This document shows, in pieces, positions 16,080 to 24,913 of a stretch of 64,000 nucleotides of DNA. Source of the DNA: Actinoplanes auranticolor (GTDB taxonomy: Bacteria > Actinomycetota > Actinomycetes > Mycobacteriales > Micromonosporaceae). The stretch spans positions 1-64,000 of the forward strand of contig NZ_BOQL01000032.1 of the NCBI RefSeq assembly GCF_018332655.1, in the 5' to 3' direction. The position numbers and the translations under genes are program-made. The notes under the pieces were generated by a model. The model was not told where the DNA came from and searched no databases. It was given only the letters and a program-made list of their open reading frames with translations. The stretch's first letter is position 1, and each line of letters begins with the position of its first letter.

Positions 16080-16274
16080 TCAGGCGGGCTCGGGCACGTT
16101 GCCCGGATCACCCTCGGGCACGTTGCCCGGGTCGTCGGGGCCGGGCATCGGCTCGACCGGCGCCGGGGGCAGCGTCTCCGGGGTGTCCGGGGAGAGTTCG
16201 CCCGGATCGTCGGGGACGGGCTCGCTCGGGTCGATCGGCGGGTAGTTGTCCGGGTCAGGACCTGGCTGCACCAT
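16080..16274 (-). CDS. Small acidic proline-rich hypothetical protein
   Basis: 64 aa from ATG 16274. Low complexity: Pro, Asp, Glu and Gly make up most residues, with the repeated unit DPGNVPEGDPGNVPEP at the C terminus and YPPIDPSEPVPDDPG near the N terminus. No signal peptide or membrane segment, no cysteine. Probably intrinsically disordered. No function can be named. It sits between the terminator and the DinB gene. That it is a real gene rests on a sensible start, a possible CACACT -10 seven nt before it, and the adjacent terminator. Confidence 0.6.
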   Translation of the reverse strand: MVQPGPDPDNYPPIDPSEPVPDDPGELSPDTPETLPPAPVEPMPGPDDPGNVPEGDPGNVPEPA

Positions 16275-16359
16275 GGTCACCAGTGTGCCCGACCGGCGGC
16301 CCGGGCCGCGGACTTCCCGATCCCCGGCGCGCCGGGAGGCCCGCGCGACGACACCCGGC

Positions 16360-16893
16360 TCAGGCACCGACCTCGCCGTCGATGCCCTCGCGCAGGAAGT
16401 CGGCGTGGCCGTTGTGCCGGGCGTACTCGTGGATCATGTGCAGCATCACCAGGCGCAGCGACACCTGCTCGCCCCACCGCGCCTGGTAGCCCGTCACGTC
16501 GAGGGATCCGGCCGCCCGCTCGATGCGGCGGGCGTGCTCCACCTCCTCCTGCCACGCGCCGAACGCCTCGGCCCGGGTGGACGCCGACGCGTCGTACGCC
16601 GCCTGGAAGTCGCCCTCCGCCGACCAGCGCAGCGGGATGTCCTCCGCGTTGATCACCCGGCGGAACCAGGTCCGCTCGACCTCGGCCAGGTGCCGTACCA
16701 GGCCCAGCAGGGTCAGCGTCGAGGGCGGCATCGAGCGTTGCCGCAGCTCGTCGTCCGACAGGCCCCGGCACTTCAGCGCCAGCGTCGCCCGGTGGTAGTC
16801 CAGGTACGCCCGCAGTGTCTCGCGCTCCCCGGCGAGCAGGGGCGGGTCGATCCGGTCGTCCGGCACAGGTTCCTCACTCGTTGCGGGCCGCAT
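16360..16893 (-). CDS. DinB/DUF664 family protein
   Basis: 177 aa from ATG 16893, which overlaps the end of the ABC permease gene by 20 nt; GTG 16866 gives a 168-aa form without overlap. The DinB four-helix fold shows in LRAYLDYHRATLALKCRGLSDDELR, LTLLGLVRHLAEVERTWFRRVI and LRLVMLHMIHEYARHNGHADFLRE, with the three family metal ligands as the His of LVRHLAEVE and the two in IHEYARHNGHAD. Actinobacterial members resemble mycothiol-dependent S-transferases; the substrate is unknown. Probably the last gene of the PadR-ABC operon. Confidence 0.88.
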   Translation of the reverse strand: MRPATSEEPVPDDRIDPPLLAGERETLRAYLDYHRATLALKCRGLSDDELRQRSMPPSTLTLLGLVRHLAEVERTWFRRVINAEDIPLRWSAEGDFQAAYDASASTRAEAFGAWQEEVEHARRIERAAGSLDVTGYQARWGEQVSLRLVMLHMIHEYARHNGHADFLREGIDGEVGA

Positions 16894-19090
16894 CCGGGCC
16901 GGTGATCCGGCTCAGCAGCGGCATCGTGGACGCGATCACGGCAAGTGACGCCGTGAGCCCGGCGACCACGATGACATAGAACGAGATCCCGGGTGGGCTC
17001 AGTGACAACTTCATCTGCGCGGTGAGGAACAGATGCGCCGCCAGCAGCCCGGAGCCGAGCGCCACCATCGCGGCGATCACCAGCGGGGTGACGCTCTCCA
17101 GCGCGACCACCCGGCGCAGGGTGCCGAGCGGGACGCCGGTCAGCCGCAGCATGCTGAACGGGCGCTTGCGCTCGCTCAGGCCGCCCGCCACGCTCACCGC
17201 CAGGCTGCACCCGGCGATGGCCAGGCTGGCCAGGATCACCACGTTCGCCAGCCGCTTCCAGCCCTCGAAGACCTTGGCCGACTCGGCCCCGAACTCCACG
17301 CTGGAGTACGGCGAGTAGAGCATGGGATGGGCGAGCTGCAGGATCGTCCGGGCCCCTTCCAGCCCGGCGGTCGAGCCGTCCGTCAGGGTCACGATCGACT
17401 GCGTCCGGAAGGTGCTCAGCCGGGCCGGGTCGACGTCCGCGGCGGGCCACCCGCCGGTCCACCCGTCCGGGCCGGCCAGATCCGGCCACACCCAGGCGGT
17501 GCGGGCCCCGGCGGCGCACCGGGTGACGTCCGGCAGCCGGGCGATCTCGTCGCACGACGCCAGCACGTACGGCCAGCCGAAGGAGCCGATCGGGACCTCC
17601 GGCACGGGCACATCCGCCGGCGGGATCCGGGTCACGGCGATACCGCGGACGCCGGGTCGGGCGGCCAGCCCGGCCGGGACCGGATCACCGACCGGCGCTG
17701 CCGCCTCGTCGCGGAACAGGGTGAACAGGGCGGCGGCGTCCGGAGCCTGGCTGGGCGGGTCCCGGTCGGCGGCGATCGAGCCCATCACCCCGACGGCCAC
17801 GCTCGTGACGAACAGCGCCAGCACCAGGCCGCTGACCGAGCGGAAACCGGCCCGCGGGTTGTCGGCGAGCCGGCGGGCCGCGATCAGCGAGGCCGGCCGC
17901 TTCGCCCGGCGCGCCACCAACCGGGAGCCGGCCATGGTCAGCCACGGGCCGGCCACGATCAGGCCGATCATGATGACGAAGATGCCCGGCAGGAAGGCCA
18001 GGATCTGCCCGTTGGTCGTGCCGGGCCGGCGGCCCACGAAGTACGCCAGCTCGCCCAGGCCGGCGGCGAGCGGGATCAGCCGCCACGCCCGCGGTGGCCG
18101 GGGCGTGACCCGCCGCGTGACACCCAGCGGGGAGATCTGCACCCGGCGCAGGGCCAGCCGGGCCGCGAGCGCGGCGACCACGGGCACCCCGAGGGCCACG
18201 CCGAGGAAGGTCACCGGGTCGAGCGCCAGGTCCTCGGGGAACATCGGTGCGCCGGTGAACGGGACCGCCGCCACCATGTCCCGGAAGAGGAAGAACAGGA
18301 CGAAGCCCAGGACCGTGCCGGCCAGGGCGGAGACCGTGGACTCCACCGCCGACACCGTGGAGACCTGCGCCGGGGTCGCGCCGACCAGCCGCATCGCCGC
18401 GAACCGTTGCTCGCGGCGGGTGGCGGCGAGGCGGGTGGCCGTACCGATGAGGATGAACAGCGGGAAGATCAGGGCGGCCGCCACCACGGCCAGGATGAGC
18501 TGCAGCCCGGAGGTCGGGATGCCTCTCCAGCAGCCGTTCGGGCACTGCTCCGGCGGGGTCGTCGCGATCGTGCCGACCCGCGCGACGCCGGCGCGTTTCT
18601 GCAGCTCCGCCGGGGCGTAGCCGACGACGGCGACCAGCGAGTCCGGCGCGGGCAGCGCGTCCCGCCCGATCGTGCCGGCCAGGCGGCGGCCCGCGAAGCG
18701 GTCGGCCAGCTGGGGCGCCGGGGTTTCCGCGATCAGCTGCGCCAGCTCCGGTGACGCGAAGAACTCTCCCGGGCCGGGCAGCCGGGGCAGGCCCGGCGGC
18801 ACCGGCGAGCGCGGACCGGTCGCGGCCAGGTCGACCCGGCCGACGGTACGGCTGTCGAAGCCGTCCACTCGCAGCTGCCACCACAGGGGATCAGCACCCT
18901 GCTCGGCGCCCGGAGCATCCGCCGAGTTGGCCCAGCCGTACCGGTCGTTCTGGCTGGTCACGCCGTTCAGCCCGGTGAGCGCGAGCAGCAGCATGCCCGC
19001 CCCGAGGGCCACGGCCAGGGCGATCACGAGCAGGCGTACCGCTGCCTCCCGGCCGCCCGCGAGGGTGAGCCGCAGTCCGAAGCGGATCAT
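16874..19090 (-). CDS. FtsX-like ABC transporter permease
   Basis: 738 aa, ATG 19090. N-terminal TM helix after MIRFGLRLTLAGGREAAVRL, then a large extracytoplasmic segment (about 40-200), a first FtsX block of three helices (LILAVVAAALIFPLFILIG, TVSALAGTVLGFVLFFLF, VALGVPVVAALAARLAL), a middle group (GIFVIMIGLIVAGPWL, SGLVLALFVTSVAVGVMG), a second external domain, and a C-terminal FtsX block (ANVVILASLAIAGCSLAVSV, LVIAAMVALGSGLLAAHLFL, FYVIVVAGLTASLAVIAS). The TRREQRFAAMRLVGATPAQVS loop is the ATPase-coupling element. Works with the ATPase upstream (4-nt overlap) as a mechanotransmitter or lipoprotein/peptide exporter; role unknown. Confidence 0.9.
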   Translation of the reverse strand: MIRFGLRLTLAGGREAAVRLLVIALAVALGAGMLLLALTGLNGVTSQNDRYGWANSADAPGAEQGADPLWWQLRVDGFDSRTVGRVDLAATGPRSPVPPGLPRLPGPGEFFASPELAQLIAETPAPQLADRFAGRRLAGTIGRDALPAPDSLVAVVGYAPAELQKRAGVARVGTIATTPPEQCPNGCWRGIPTSGLQLILAVVAAALIFPLFILIGTATRLAATRREQRFAAMRLVGATPAQVSTVSAVESTVSALAGTVLGFVLFFLFRDMVAAVPFTGAPMFPEDLALDPVTFLGVALGVPVVAALAARLALRRVQISPLGVTRRVTPRPPRAWRLIPLAAGLGELAYFVGRRPGTTNGQILAFLPGIFVIMIGLIVAGPWLTMAGSRLVARRAKRPASLIAARRLADNPRAGFRSVSGLVLALFVTSVAVGVMGSIAADRDPPSQAPDAAALFTLFRDEAAAPVGDPVPAGLAARPGVRGIAVTRIPPADVPVPEVPIGSFGWPYVLASCDEIARLPDVTRCAAGARTAWVWPDLAGPDGWTGGWPAADVDPARLSTFRTQSIVTLTDGSTAGLEGARTILQLAHPMLYSPYSSVEFGAESAKVFEGWKRLANVVILASLAIAGCSLAVSVAGGLSERKRPFSMLRLTGVPLGTLRRVVALESVTPLVIAAMVALGSGLLAAHLFLTAQMKLSLSPPGISFYVIVVAGLTASLAVIASTMPLLSRITGPDAARNE

Positions 19091-19767
19091 GCGATCGCCT
19101 CGGCGGTCAGCGAGTGCACCTTGCCGTCGCGGACGATGACCTCCCGGTCGGCGTACGCGGCGACCCGCGGCTCGTGGGTGACCAGCACGACCGTGGTGCC
19201 CTCCTGGCGGGCCGCGCTGACCAGCAGGTCCATGACGTGTTCGCCGGTGAGCGAGTCGAGCGCGCCGGTCGGCTCGTCGGCGAACAGCACCCGCGGCCGG
19301 GCCACCAGCCCGCGGGCCAGAGCGACGCGCTGGGCCTGGCCGCCGGAGAGCTCGCCGGAGCGGCGCTCCTGGAGCCCGTCGAGGCCGAGCCGGCCGAACC
19401 AGGCGCGGGCCTCGGCCACCGCGGCCGCGCGGCGCACCCCGTTGAGCAGCAACGGCAGGGCCACGTTCTCCTGGGCGGTGAGCTCGGGGACGAGCTGGCC
19501 GAACTGGAACACGAAGCCGAACTCGTCCCGCCGCAGGCGGCTGCGCCCGCTCTCGCCGAGCCGGTCCACCCGCCGGCCGTCGAAGTGGATCTCGCCGGAC
19601 TCCGGCACCAGGATGCCGGCCAGGCAGTGCAGCAGCGTGGACTTGCCGGAGCCGCTCGGACCCATGATGGCCAGCAACTCCCCCTCGGCGACGGCGAGGT
19701 CGGCGCCGCGCAGCGCGGGCGTCTCACCGAAGGACAGGACGACCTGGCGCGCCTCGATGACCGTCAT
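19087..19767 (-). CDS. ABC transporter ATP-binding protein (LolD/MacB class)
   Basis: 226 aa. Walker A GPSGSGKS at about residues 35-42, Q-loop FQFGQLVPELTAQENVALPL, signature LSGGQAQRVALARGL, Walker B VLFADEPTGALDS, switch His VTHEPRVA. The spacing and the TGALDS D-loop are typical of LolD/MacB ATPases that pair with FtsX-type permeases. It overlaps the permease start and, upstream, the PadR gene (ATGA), so PadR, ATPase and permease are one transcript. Confidence 0.92.
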   Translation of the reverse strand: MTVIEARQVVLSFGETPALRGADLAVAEGELLAIMGPSGSGKSTLLHCLAGILVPESGEIHFDGRRVDRLGESGRSRLRRDEFGFVFQFGQLVPELTAQENVALPLLLNGVRRAAAVAEARAWFGRLGLDGLQERRSGELSGGQAQRVALARGLVARPRVLFADEPTGALDSLTGEHVMDLLVSAARQEGTTVVLVTHEPRVAAYADREVIVRDGKVHSLTAEAIA

Positions 19768-20288
19768 GACCGGACCTCCGTGGCCAGGGCGTCGAGCCGG
19801 GCCGAGGTCAGGTCGATCCAGCGCAGATCGGCCTCCAGGTGGAACAGGCCGTGGTCGGCGAGCAGCGCGTCGACCAGGCCGCCGCTGCGCTTGATCTCGG
19901 TGAGCTCCCGCATCCGCCGCAGATGGGCGGCGCGCTGGGTGTCGAGATAGGTCTCGGCGTTGCGCCCGAGCATGAGCGCGAGGGTCACCTTGGCGAAGAG
20001 CACGGTCTGCAGATGCGGCTCGGGGGCGACGGGCTCGGTCAGCCAGCTGTCCACTTCGGTCGCACCGAGATCGGTGATGACGTAGCGCTTGCGGTCGGGA
20101 CCCTCGCCGGGCTCCAGGTCGCTGATGACGACCTTGCCGTCGCGGGCGAGGCGGGACAGCGTGGAGTAGACCTGCCCGAACGAGAGCGGCTTACCCCGGC
20201 CGAAGTAGGCGTCGTAGTCACGCTTGAGGTCGTAGCCGTGGCTGGGTTCACGTTCGAGCAGCCCGAGAAGGGTCAGCGGCACCGTCAT
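19764..20288 (-). CDS. PadR family transcriptional regulator
   Basis: 174 aa. PadR winged helix over residues 1-85: LTLLGLLEREPSHGYDLKRDYDAYF, LSFGQVYSTLSRLARDGKVVIS and GPDRKRYVITDLGATEVDSWL, read in parts. The C-terminal helical dimerisation segment is VLFAKVTLALMLGRNAETYLDTQ. The -10 TATAGT lies 7 nt before the ATG, so the mRNA should be leaderless, and that promoter carries a 13-bp tandem repeat that is probably its own operator. Represses the coupled ABC system. Inducer unknown. Confidence 0.9.
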   Translation of the reverse strand: MTVPLTLLGLLEREPSHGYDLKRDYDAYFGRGKPLSFGQVYSTLSRLARDGKVVISDLEPGEGPDRKRYVITDLGATEVDSWLTEPVAPEPHLQTVLFAKVTLALMLGRNAETYLDTQRAAHLRRMRELTEIKRSGGLVDALLADHGLFHLEADLRWIDLTSARLDALATEVRS

Positions 20289-20295
20289 GCGGACG

Positions 20296-20323
20296 ACTAT
20301 ACGCTGAGAGTATACGCCGAGGG
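20296..20323 (-). promoter_or_regulatory. PadR operon promoter with 13-bp tandem repeat
   Basis: On the minus strand TATAGT (plus 20296-20301) is a -10 hexamer ending 7 nt before the ATG at 20288. Overlapping it on the plus strand are two adjacent 13-nt units, TATACGCTGAGAG (20298-20310) and TATACGCCGAGGG (20311-20323), 11 of 13 identical. The minus strand of the second unit contains another TATACT. Candidate PadR binding site. Confidence 0.5.
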
Positions 20324-20356
20324 AATAGGTACCCAGCTGATCTCCGCACCCGGACG

Positions 20357-20497
20357 GCGCTGGTCGTCTCGGGCACCGCGAGCCCGGCGCCGCTGCAGCA
20401 GGCGGCGCGGGAGACCGCGGCGGCGTTCGCCACGGCCGAGCACCGCTCGCCGGCCGGACAGACGCAGCAGAAAGGCGTGACGAATATCAGTGGCTGA
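20357..20497 (+). pseudogene. C-terminal remnant of an alpha/beta hydrolase
   Basis: One frame reads ALVVSGTASPAPLQQAARET then AAAFATAEHRSPAGQTQQK and stops after NISG. This corresponds to the end of small alpha/beta-fold hydrolases, where a strand ending in S/D-G is followed by the loop with the catalytic His (GQTH). Here that His has become Gln (GQTQQ). No start, no nucleophile elbow. It occupies most of the 237-nt gap between PadR and TetR and overlaps the TetR operator. Confidence 0.55.
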
Positions 20498-20519
20498 GTG
20501 AGTGCTCGCTCATTAGGCT
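20495..20519 (+). promoter_or_regulatory. TetR operator and leaderless promoter
   Basis: TGAGTGAGTGCTCGCTCA (20495-20512) is a near-perfect palindrome (TGAGTGAG against TGAGCGAG), a form common for actinobacterial TetR sites. TAGGCT at 20514-20519 follows and lies 6 nt before the GTG at 20526. A repressor here would block both the regulator and the exporters. Confidence 0.6.
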
Positions 20520-20525
20520 CCATGG

Positions 20526-21149
20526 GTGAGCATTTCCGCCCAGAGTCCGCGACGCCGACGGGTGCCGGCCATGGCCCCCGAGGACCGGCGGGCCGCCCTG
20601 ATCGCCGCGACCATCCCGCTGCTGCACGAGCACGGGCTCGACGTCAGCACCCGGCAGATCGCCCAGGCGGCCGGGGTTGCCGAGGGGACCATCTTCGGCG
20701 TCTTCCCGGACAAGCTGTCGCTGCTGAGCGCCGCGATCGTGCAGGCCTTCGACCCCGCACCCACCCTCGACGCCGTCGCCGCGATCGATCCCGGCGGGGA
20801 TCTGCGGGTCCGGCTGTCGGCCGCCGCCACGCTGATCATGAACCGGTTCGCCCGCAACGCCCGGCTGATGGCGGCGGCCGGGCACGGCCACCACGCCAAG
20901 GATCCCGCCGGCATCGCGCGGATGAACCGGGCCCGCGAGCAGCTGCTCGCCGCCCTCACCGAGCTGATCGAGCCGGATGCCGCACTGCTGCGCCGCACGC
21001 CGGCCGAGGTCGCCCGGCTGGTTCTGCTCTTCTGCGGAGCCAATACCTTCGGCCCGTTCGCCGACCACCGCTTCGACGGTGACGAGCTGGTGTCGCTGCT
21101 GCTCGACGGGCTGCTCGTCCCACCAGACCATTCACACGGGGGTGTCTGA
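20526..21149 (+). CDS. TetR family transcriptional regulator
   Basis: 207 aa from GTG 20526 (leaderless). N-terminal HTH: RRAALIAATIPLLHEHGLDV, then STRQIAQAAGVAEGTIFGVFPDKLSLL, read in parts; the usual YYHF of TetR is replaced by IFGVF. C-terminal ligand/dimer domain of about 140 residues includes LIMNRFARNARLMAAAGHGHHA. The palindrome at 20495 is its likely operator. It sits 3 nt before the first of two ABC exporters and so probably senses an exported drug or metabolite. Confidence 0.9.
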   Translation: MSISAQSPRRRRVPAMAPEDRRAALIAATIPLLHEHGLDVSTRQIAQAAGVAEGTIFGVFPDKLSLLSAAIVQAFDPAPTLDAVAAIDPGGDLRVRLSAAATLIMNRFARNARLMAAAGHGHHAKDPAGIARMNRAREQLLAALTELIEPDAALLRRTPAEVARLVLLFCGANTFGPFADHRFDGDELVSLLLDGLLVPPDHSHGGV

Positions 21150-21152
21150 CCG

Positions 21153-22889
21153 GTGCTCGTCCGACTTCTGCGCGCGCGGCTGCGGCCGTACGGAAAAGCG
21201 ATCTGGATGGTCGTGCTCTTCCAGTTCGTCGCCACGCTCGCCACGCTCTACCTGCCCACGCTGAACGCGGACCTCATCGACAACGGCGTGGTGCCCGGCG
21301 ATACCGGTTACGTCATGATGGTCGGCGCCGAGATGCTCGCCATCACGCTCGTGCAGATCGCCGCCCAGATCGCCGCCGTCTACTTCGGCGCCCGCACGGC
21401 CATGGCCGTCGGCCGGGACATCCGGGCCGCGGTCTTCTCCCGGGTGCTCGACTTCTCGGCCCGCGAGGTCGGCCAGTTCGGGGCGCCGTCGCTGATCACC
21501 CGCACCACCAACGACGTCCAGCAGGTCCAGATGCTGGTGCTGATGACGTTCCTGCTGATGGTCTCCGCGCCGATCATGTGTGTCGGCGGCATCGTGCTGG
21601 CGCTGCGTCAGGACGTACCGCTGTCGTCGCTGCTGCTGGTCGTCGTGCCCGTCCTGGTCGGCGTGGTGACGCTGCTCATCGCCCGGATGCGCCCGCTGTT
21701 CCGCACCATGCAGGTGCGCATCGACAAGGTCAACCGGGTGATGCGCGAGCAGATCACCGGCATCCGGGTGATCCGCGCCTTCGTCCGCGACGACCGCGAG
21801 CAGGCCCGGTTCGGCGTCGCCAACGCCGAGCTGACCGACGTGTCGCTGCGGGTCGGGCGGCTGATGGCGCTGATGTTCCCGACCGTGATGCTGCTGGTCA
21901 ACGTCTCCAGCGTGGCGGTGCTGTGGTTCGGCGGGCACCGCATCGACGACGGTTCGATGCAGATCGGCGCGCTCACCGCGTTCCTCAGCTACCTGATGCA
22001 GATCCTGATGGCGATCATGATGGCCACCTTCATGTTCGTGATGATCCCGCGGGCCGAGGTCTGCGCCGAGCGCATCGAGGAGGTGCTCGTGCTGCCGTCC
22101 AGCGTGGTGATCGCGCCGCAGCCGGTCACCGAGCTGCGCCGGCACGGCTCCCTGGAGCTGCGCGGCGTGGACTTCCACTACCCCGGCGCCGAGGCGCCGG
22201 TGCTGTCCGGCATCGACCTCACGGCCCGGCCGCGGGAGATCACGGCCGTCATCGGCAGTACCGGCAGCGGCAAGACGACCCTGCTCAACCTGGTCCCCCG
22301 GCTGTTCGACGCCACCGCGGGCACCGTGCTGGTCGACGGCGTCGACGTCCGCGAGCTCGACCCGGTCCTGCTCTCCCGGACGGTGGGCCTGGTGCCGCAG
22401 AAGCCGTACCTGTTCAGCGGCACCGTCGCCTCGAACCTGCGCTACGGCAACCCGGACGCCACCGACGAGGAGCTGTGGACCGCGCTCGAGGTGGCGCAGG
22501 CCCGGGACTTCGTCGAACAGATGGACGGCGGGCTGCAGGCGCCGATCGCCCAGGGTGGCACCAACGTCTCGGGTGGTCAGCGGCAACGGCTGGCGATCGC
22601 CCGGGTGCTGGTGCACCGGCCGGAGATCTACCTCTTCGACGACTCCTTCTCGGCATTGGACTACGCGACGGACGCAGCCCTGCGGGCGGCACTGACCGCA
22701 CACATCGCCGACGCGACGGTGGTGATCGTGGCGCAGCGGGTCAGCACCATCCGCGACGCCGACCGGATCGTCGTGCTCGACAACGGCGCGGTCGTCGGTA
22801 CGGGCTCGCACACCGAACTGATGGACACCAACCCGACGTACCGCGAGATCGTTCTGTCACAGCTCACGGAGCAGGAGGCCGCGGCATGA
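21153..22889 (+). CDS. ABC exporter half-transporter, degenerate-site subunit
   Basis: 578 aa. N-terminal ABC type-1 membrane domain with six helices (starting IWMVVLFQFVATLATLYL), and the coupling sequence TRTTNDVQQVQMLV. NBD: Walker A GSTGSGKTTL near residue 365, Q-loop LVPQKPYLFSGTV, signature VSGGQRQRLAIARVL. Walker B reads YLFDDSFSALDY: the catalytic Glu is replaced by Asp, the mark of the degenerate site in heterodimeric exporters (TM287/288, BmrC/D). Pairs with the next gene. Starts 3 nt after TetR. Confidence 0.9.
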   Translation: MLVRLLRARLRPYGKAIWMVVLFQFVATLATLYLPTLNADLIDNGVVPGDTGYVMMVGAEMLAITLVQIAAQIAAVYFGARTAMAVGRDIRAAVFSRVLDFSAREVGQFGAPSLITRTTNDVQQVQMLVLMTFLLMVSAPIMCVGGIVLALRQDVPLSSLLLVVVPVLVGVVTLLIARMRPLFRTMQVRIDKVNRVMREQITGIRVIRAFVRDDREQARFGVANAELTDVSLRVGRLMALMFPTVMLLVNVSSVAVLWFGGHRIDDGSMQIGALTAFLSYLMQILMAIMMATFMFVMIPRAEVCAERIEEVLVLPSSVVIAPQPVTELRRHGSLELRGVDFHYPGAEAPVLSGIDLTARPREITAVIGSTGSGKTTLLNLVPRLFDATAGTVLVDGVDVRELDPVLLSRTVGLVPQKPYLFSGTVASNLRYGNPDATDEELWTALEVAQARDFVEQMDGGLQAPIAQGGTNVSGGQRQRLAIARVLVHRPEIYLFDDSFSALDYATDAALRAALTAHIADATVVIVAQRVSTIRDADRIVVLDNGAVVGTGSHTELMDTNPTYREIVLSQLTEQEAAA

Positions 22890-22950
22890 CCGAGCGAAGC
22901 GAGCGTCATGATCGCGTTCGGGGCCTGCTCTTCGTCTCAGGAGGCACAGC

Positions 22951-24912
22951 ATGACCGCGCCTACGCGTCGTCCTGGACCGCCGATGGGCGGGCCCGGGGC
23001 CCGCATGATGGGCGGCGCGGTCATGCCGACCGAGAAGTTGCAGGATTTCAAGGGTTCCAGCCTGCGGCTGCTGCGCATGCTGCGCCCGCAGCGGGTCCTG
23101 GTCGGGGCGGTGCTGCTGCTCGGCATCACCAGCGTCACGCTGTCGGTCATCGCGCCGCGTCTGCTGGGCCACGCCACCGACGTCATCTTCGACGGCATCG
23201 TGGGCAAGGACCTGCCCGCCGGGGTCAGCAAGGCCGATCTCGTCGAGCGGCTGCGGGCCGAGGGCGCGACCAACCGGGCGGACATGCTGGCGTCGATGGA
23301 CGTCGTCCCCGGCCAGGGCGTCGACTTCACCCGGCTCGGGCACCTGCTGCTCTGGGTGCTCGCGCTCTACGTGGCCGCGTGGGCCTTCGGCGTGTTCCAG
23401 GGCCGGCTGACCGCGACGGTGGTGCAGGCCACCGTGTCCCGGCTGCGCGAGCAGGTGGAGGCCAAGTTCGCCCGGCTGCCGCTGTCCTACTTCGACCAGC
23501 AGCCGCGCGGCGAGGTGCTGAGCCGGGCGACCAACGACACCGACAACATCGCCCAGACGCTGCAGCAGACGTTCAGCCAGCTCGTGACCAGCGTGCTGAC
23601 CATCATCGGCGTGCTGGCCGTGATGTTCTGGATCTCCCCGCTGCTGGCGCTGATCGCGCTCGTCACCGTACCGGTGTCAATCTGGGTCACGACCCTGATC
23701 GGCAAGCGGTCGCAGCCGCAGTTCGTCGCCCAGTGGGCGACCACCGGCCGGCTCAACGGCCACATCGAGGAGATGTTCACCGGCCACTCGCTGGTCAAGG
23801 TGTTCGGCCGCGAGCAGGAGGCGGCCGAGACGTTCCGGGAGCACAACGACAAGCTGTACGCCTCCAGCTTCCGCGCGCAGTTCATCTCCGGCCTGATCCA
23901 GCCCGCGATGATGTTCATCAGCAACGTGAACTACGTGCTGGTGGCCGTCGTCGGCGGCGTGCGGGTGGCCACGGGAGCGCTGTCGCTCGGCGACGTGCAG
24001 GCCTTCATCCAGTACTCCCGGCAGTTCAGCCAGCCGCTCACCCAGGTGGCCAGCATGGCCAACCTGGTGCAGTCCGGGGTGGCGTCGGCCGAGCGGGTCT
24101 TCGCCCTGCTGGACGCGCCGGAGCAGTCCGCGGACGCACCCGGGCCGGTGCTCGGCGACACGGTCCGCGGCCGGGTCGCCTTCGAGGACGTGTCGTTCCG
24201 CTACCGGCCGGACCAGCCGCTGATCGACAACCTGTCGCTGACCGTGGAGCCGGGGCAGACGGTGGCCATCGTCGGCCCGACCGGCGCCGGCAAGACCACG
24301 CTGGTCAACCTGCTGATGCGCTTCTACGAGGTGACCGGCGGGCGGATCACCCTCGACGGGACCGACATCGCGACGATGCCGCGCGAGGAGCTGCGCGAGC
24401 ACATGGGCATGGTGCTGCAGGATCCGTGGCTGTTCGGCGGCACGATCCACGACAACATCGCGTACGGGGCCGACCATCCCACGCCGGAGTCCGTGGCCGA
24501 GGCCGCCGCGGCAACCCATGTCGACCGGTTCGTGCGGTCCCTGCCGGACGGCATGGAGACGGTGATCGACGAGGAGGGCTCGAACGTCTCCGCGGGCGAG
24601 AAGCAGCTGATCACGATCGCCCGGGCGTTCCTGGCCGAGCCCAGCATCCTGATCCTGGACGAGGCGACCAGCTCGGTCGACACCCGGACGGAGGTGCTGA
24701 TCCAGCGCGCGATGAACACCCTGCGCACCGGCCGGACGTCGTTCGTGATCGCGCACCGCCTGTCGACGATCCGGGACGCGGACGTGATCCTGGTGATGGA
24801 GCACGGCGCGATCGTCGAGCAGGGCACCCACGACGACCTGATCGCGGCGGACGGGGCGTACGCCCGGTTGTACTCGGCCCAGTTCGCCGAGGCCGCCGTC
24901 GAGGTGGACTGA
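22951..24912 (+). CDS. ABC exporter half-transporter, catalytic-site subunit
   Basis: 653 aa. ATG 22951 has AGGAGG (within CAGGAGGCACAGC) upstream. Gly/Pro/Met-rich N-terminal extension (about 30 residues), six-helix membrane domain with an extra external loop after TM1 (GIVGKDLPAGVSKADLVERL region), coupling motif SRATNDTDNIAQTL. NBD: Walker A GPTGAGKTTL, Q-loop VLQDPWLFGGTI, signature VSAGEKQLITIARAFL, Walker B ILILDEATSSVD with the catalytic Glu, switch His IAHRLSTI. With the previous subunit it should make a heterodimeric multidrug or lipid exporter. Confidence 0.92.
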   Translation: MTAPTRRPGPPMGGPGARMMGGAVMPTEKLQDFKGSSLRLLRMLRPQRVLVGAVLLLGITSVTLSVIAPRLLGHATDVIFDGIVGKDLPAGVSKADLVERLRAEGATNRADMLASMDVVPGQGVDFTRLGHLLLWVLALYVAAWAFGVFQGRLTATVVQATVSRLREQVEAKFARLPLSYFDQQPRGEVLSRATNDTDNIAQTLQQTFSQLVTSVLTIIGVLAVMFWISPLLALIALVTVPVSIWVTTLIGKRSQPQFVAQWATTGRLNGHIEEMFTGHSLVKVFGREQEAAETFREHNDKLYASSFRAQFISGLIQPAMMFISNVNYVLVAVVGGVRVATGALSLGDVQAFIQYSRQFSQPLTQVASMANLVQSGVASAERVFALLDAPEQSADAPGPVLGDTVRGRVAFEDVSFRYRPDQPLIDNLSLTVEPGQTVAIVGPTGAGKTTLVNLLMRFYEVTGGRITLDGTDIATMPREELREHMGMVLQDPWLFGGTIHDNIAYGADHPTPESVAEAAAATHVDRFVRSLPDGMETVIDEEGSNVSAGEKQLITIARAFLAEPSILILDEATSSVDTRTEVLIQRAMNTLRTGRTSFVIAHRLSTIRDADVILVMEHGAIVEQGTHDDLIAADGAYARLYSAQFAEAAVEVD

Positions 24913-24913
24913 C

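Noticed and set aside
22893..22913. GAGCGAAGCGAGCG between the two ABC exporter genes considered as a regulatory palindrome
   Set aside because: Short extragenic sequences of this form are common in GC-rich actinomycetes and nothing ties it to control here.
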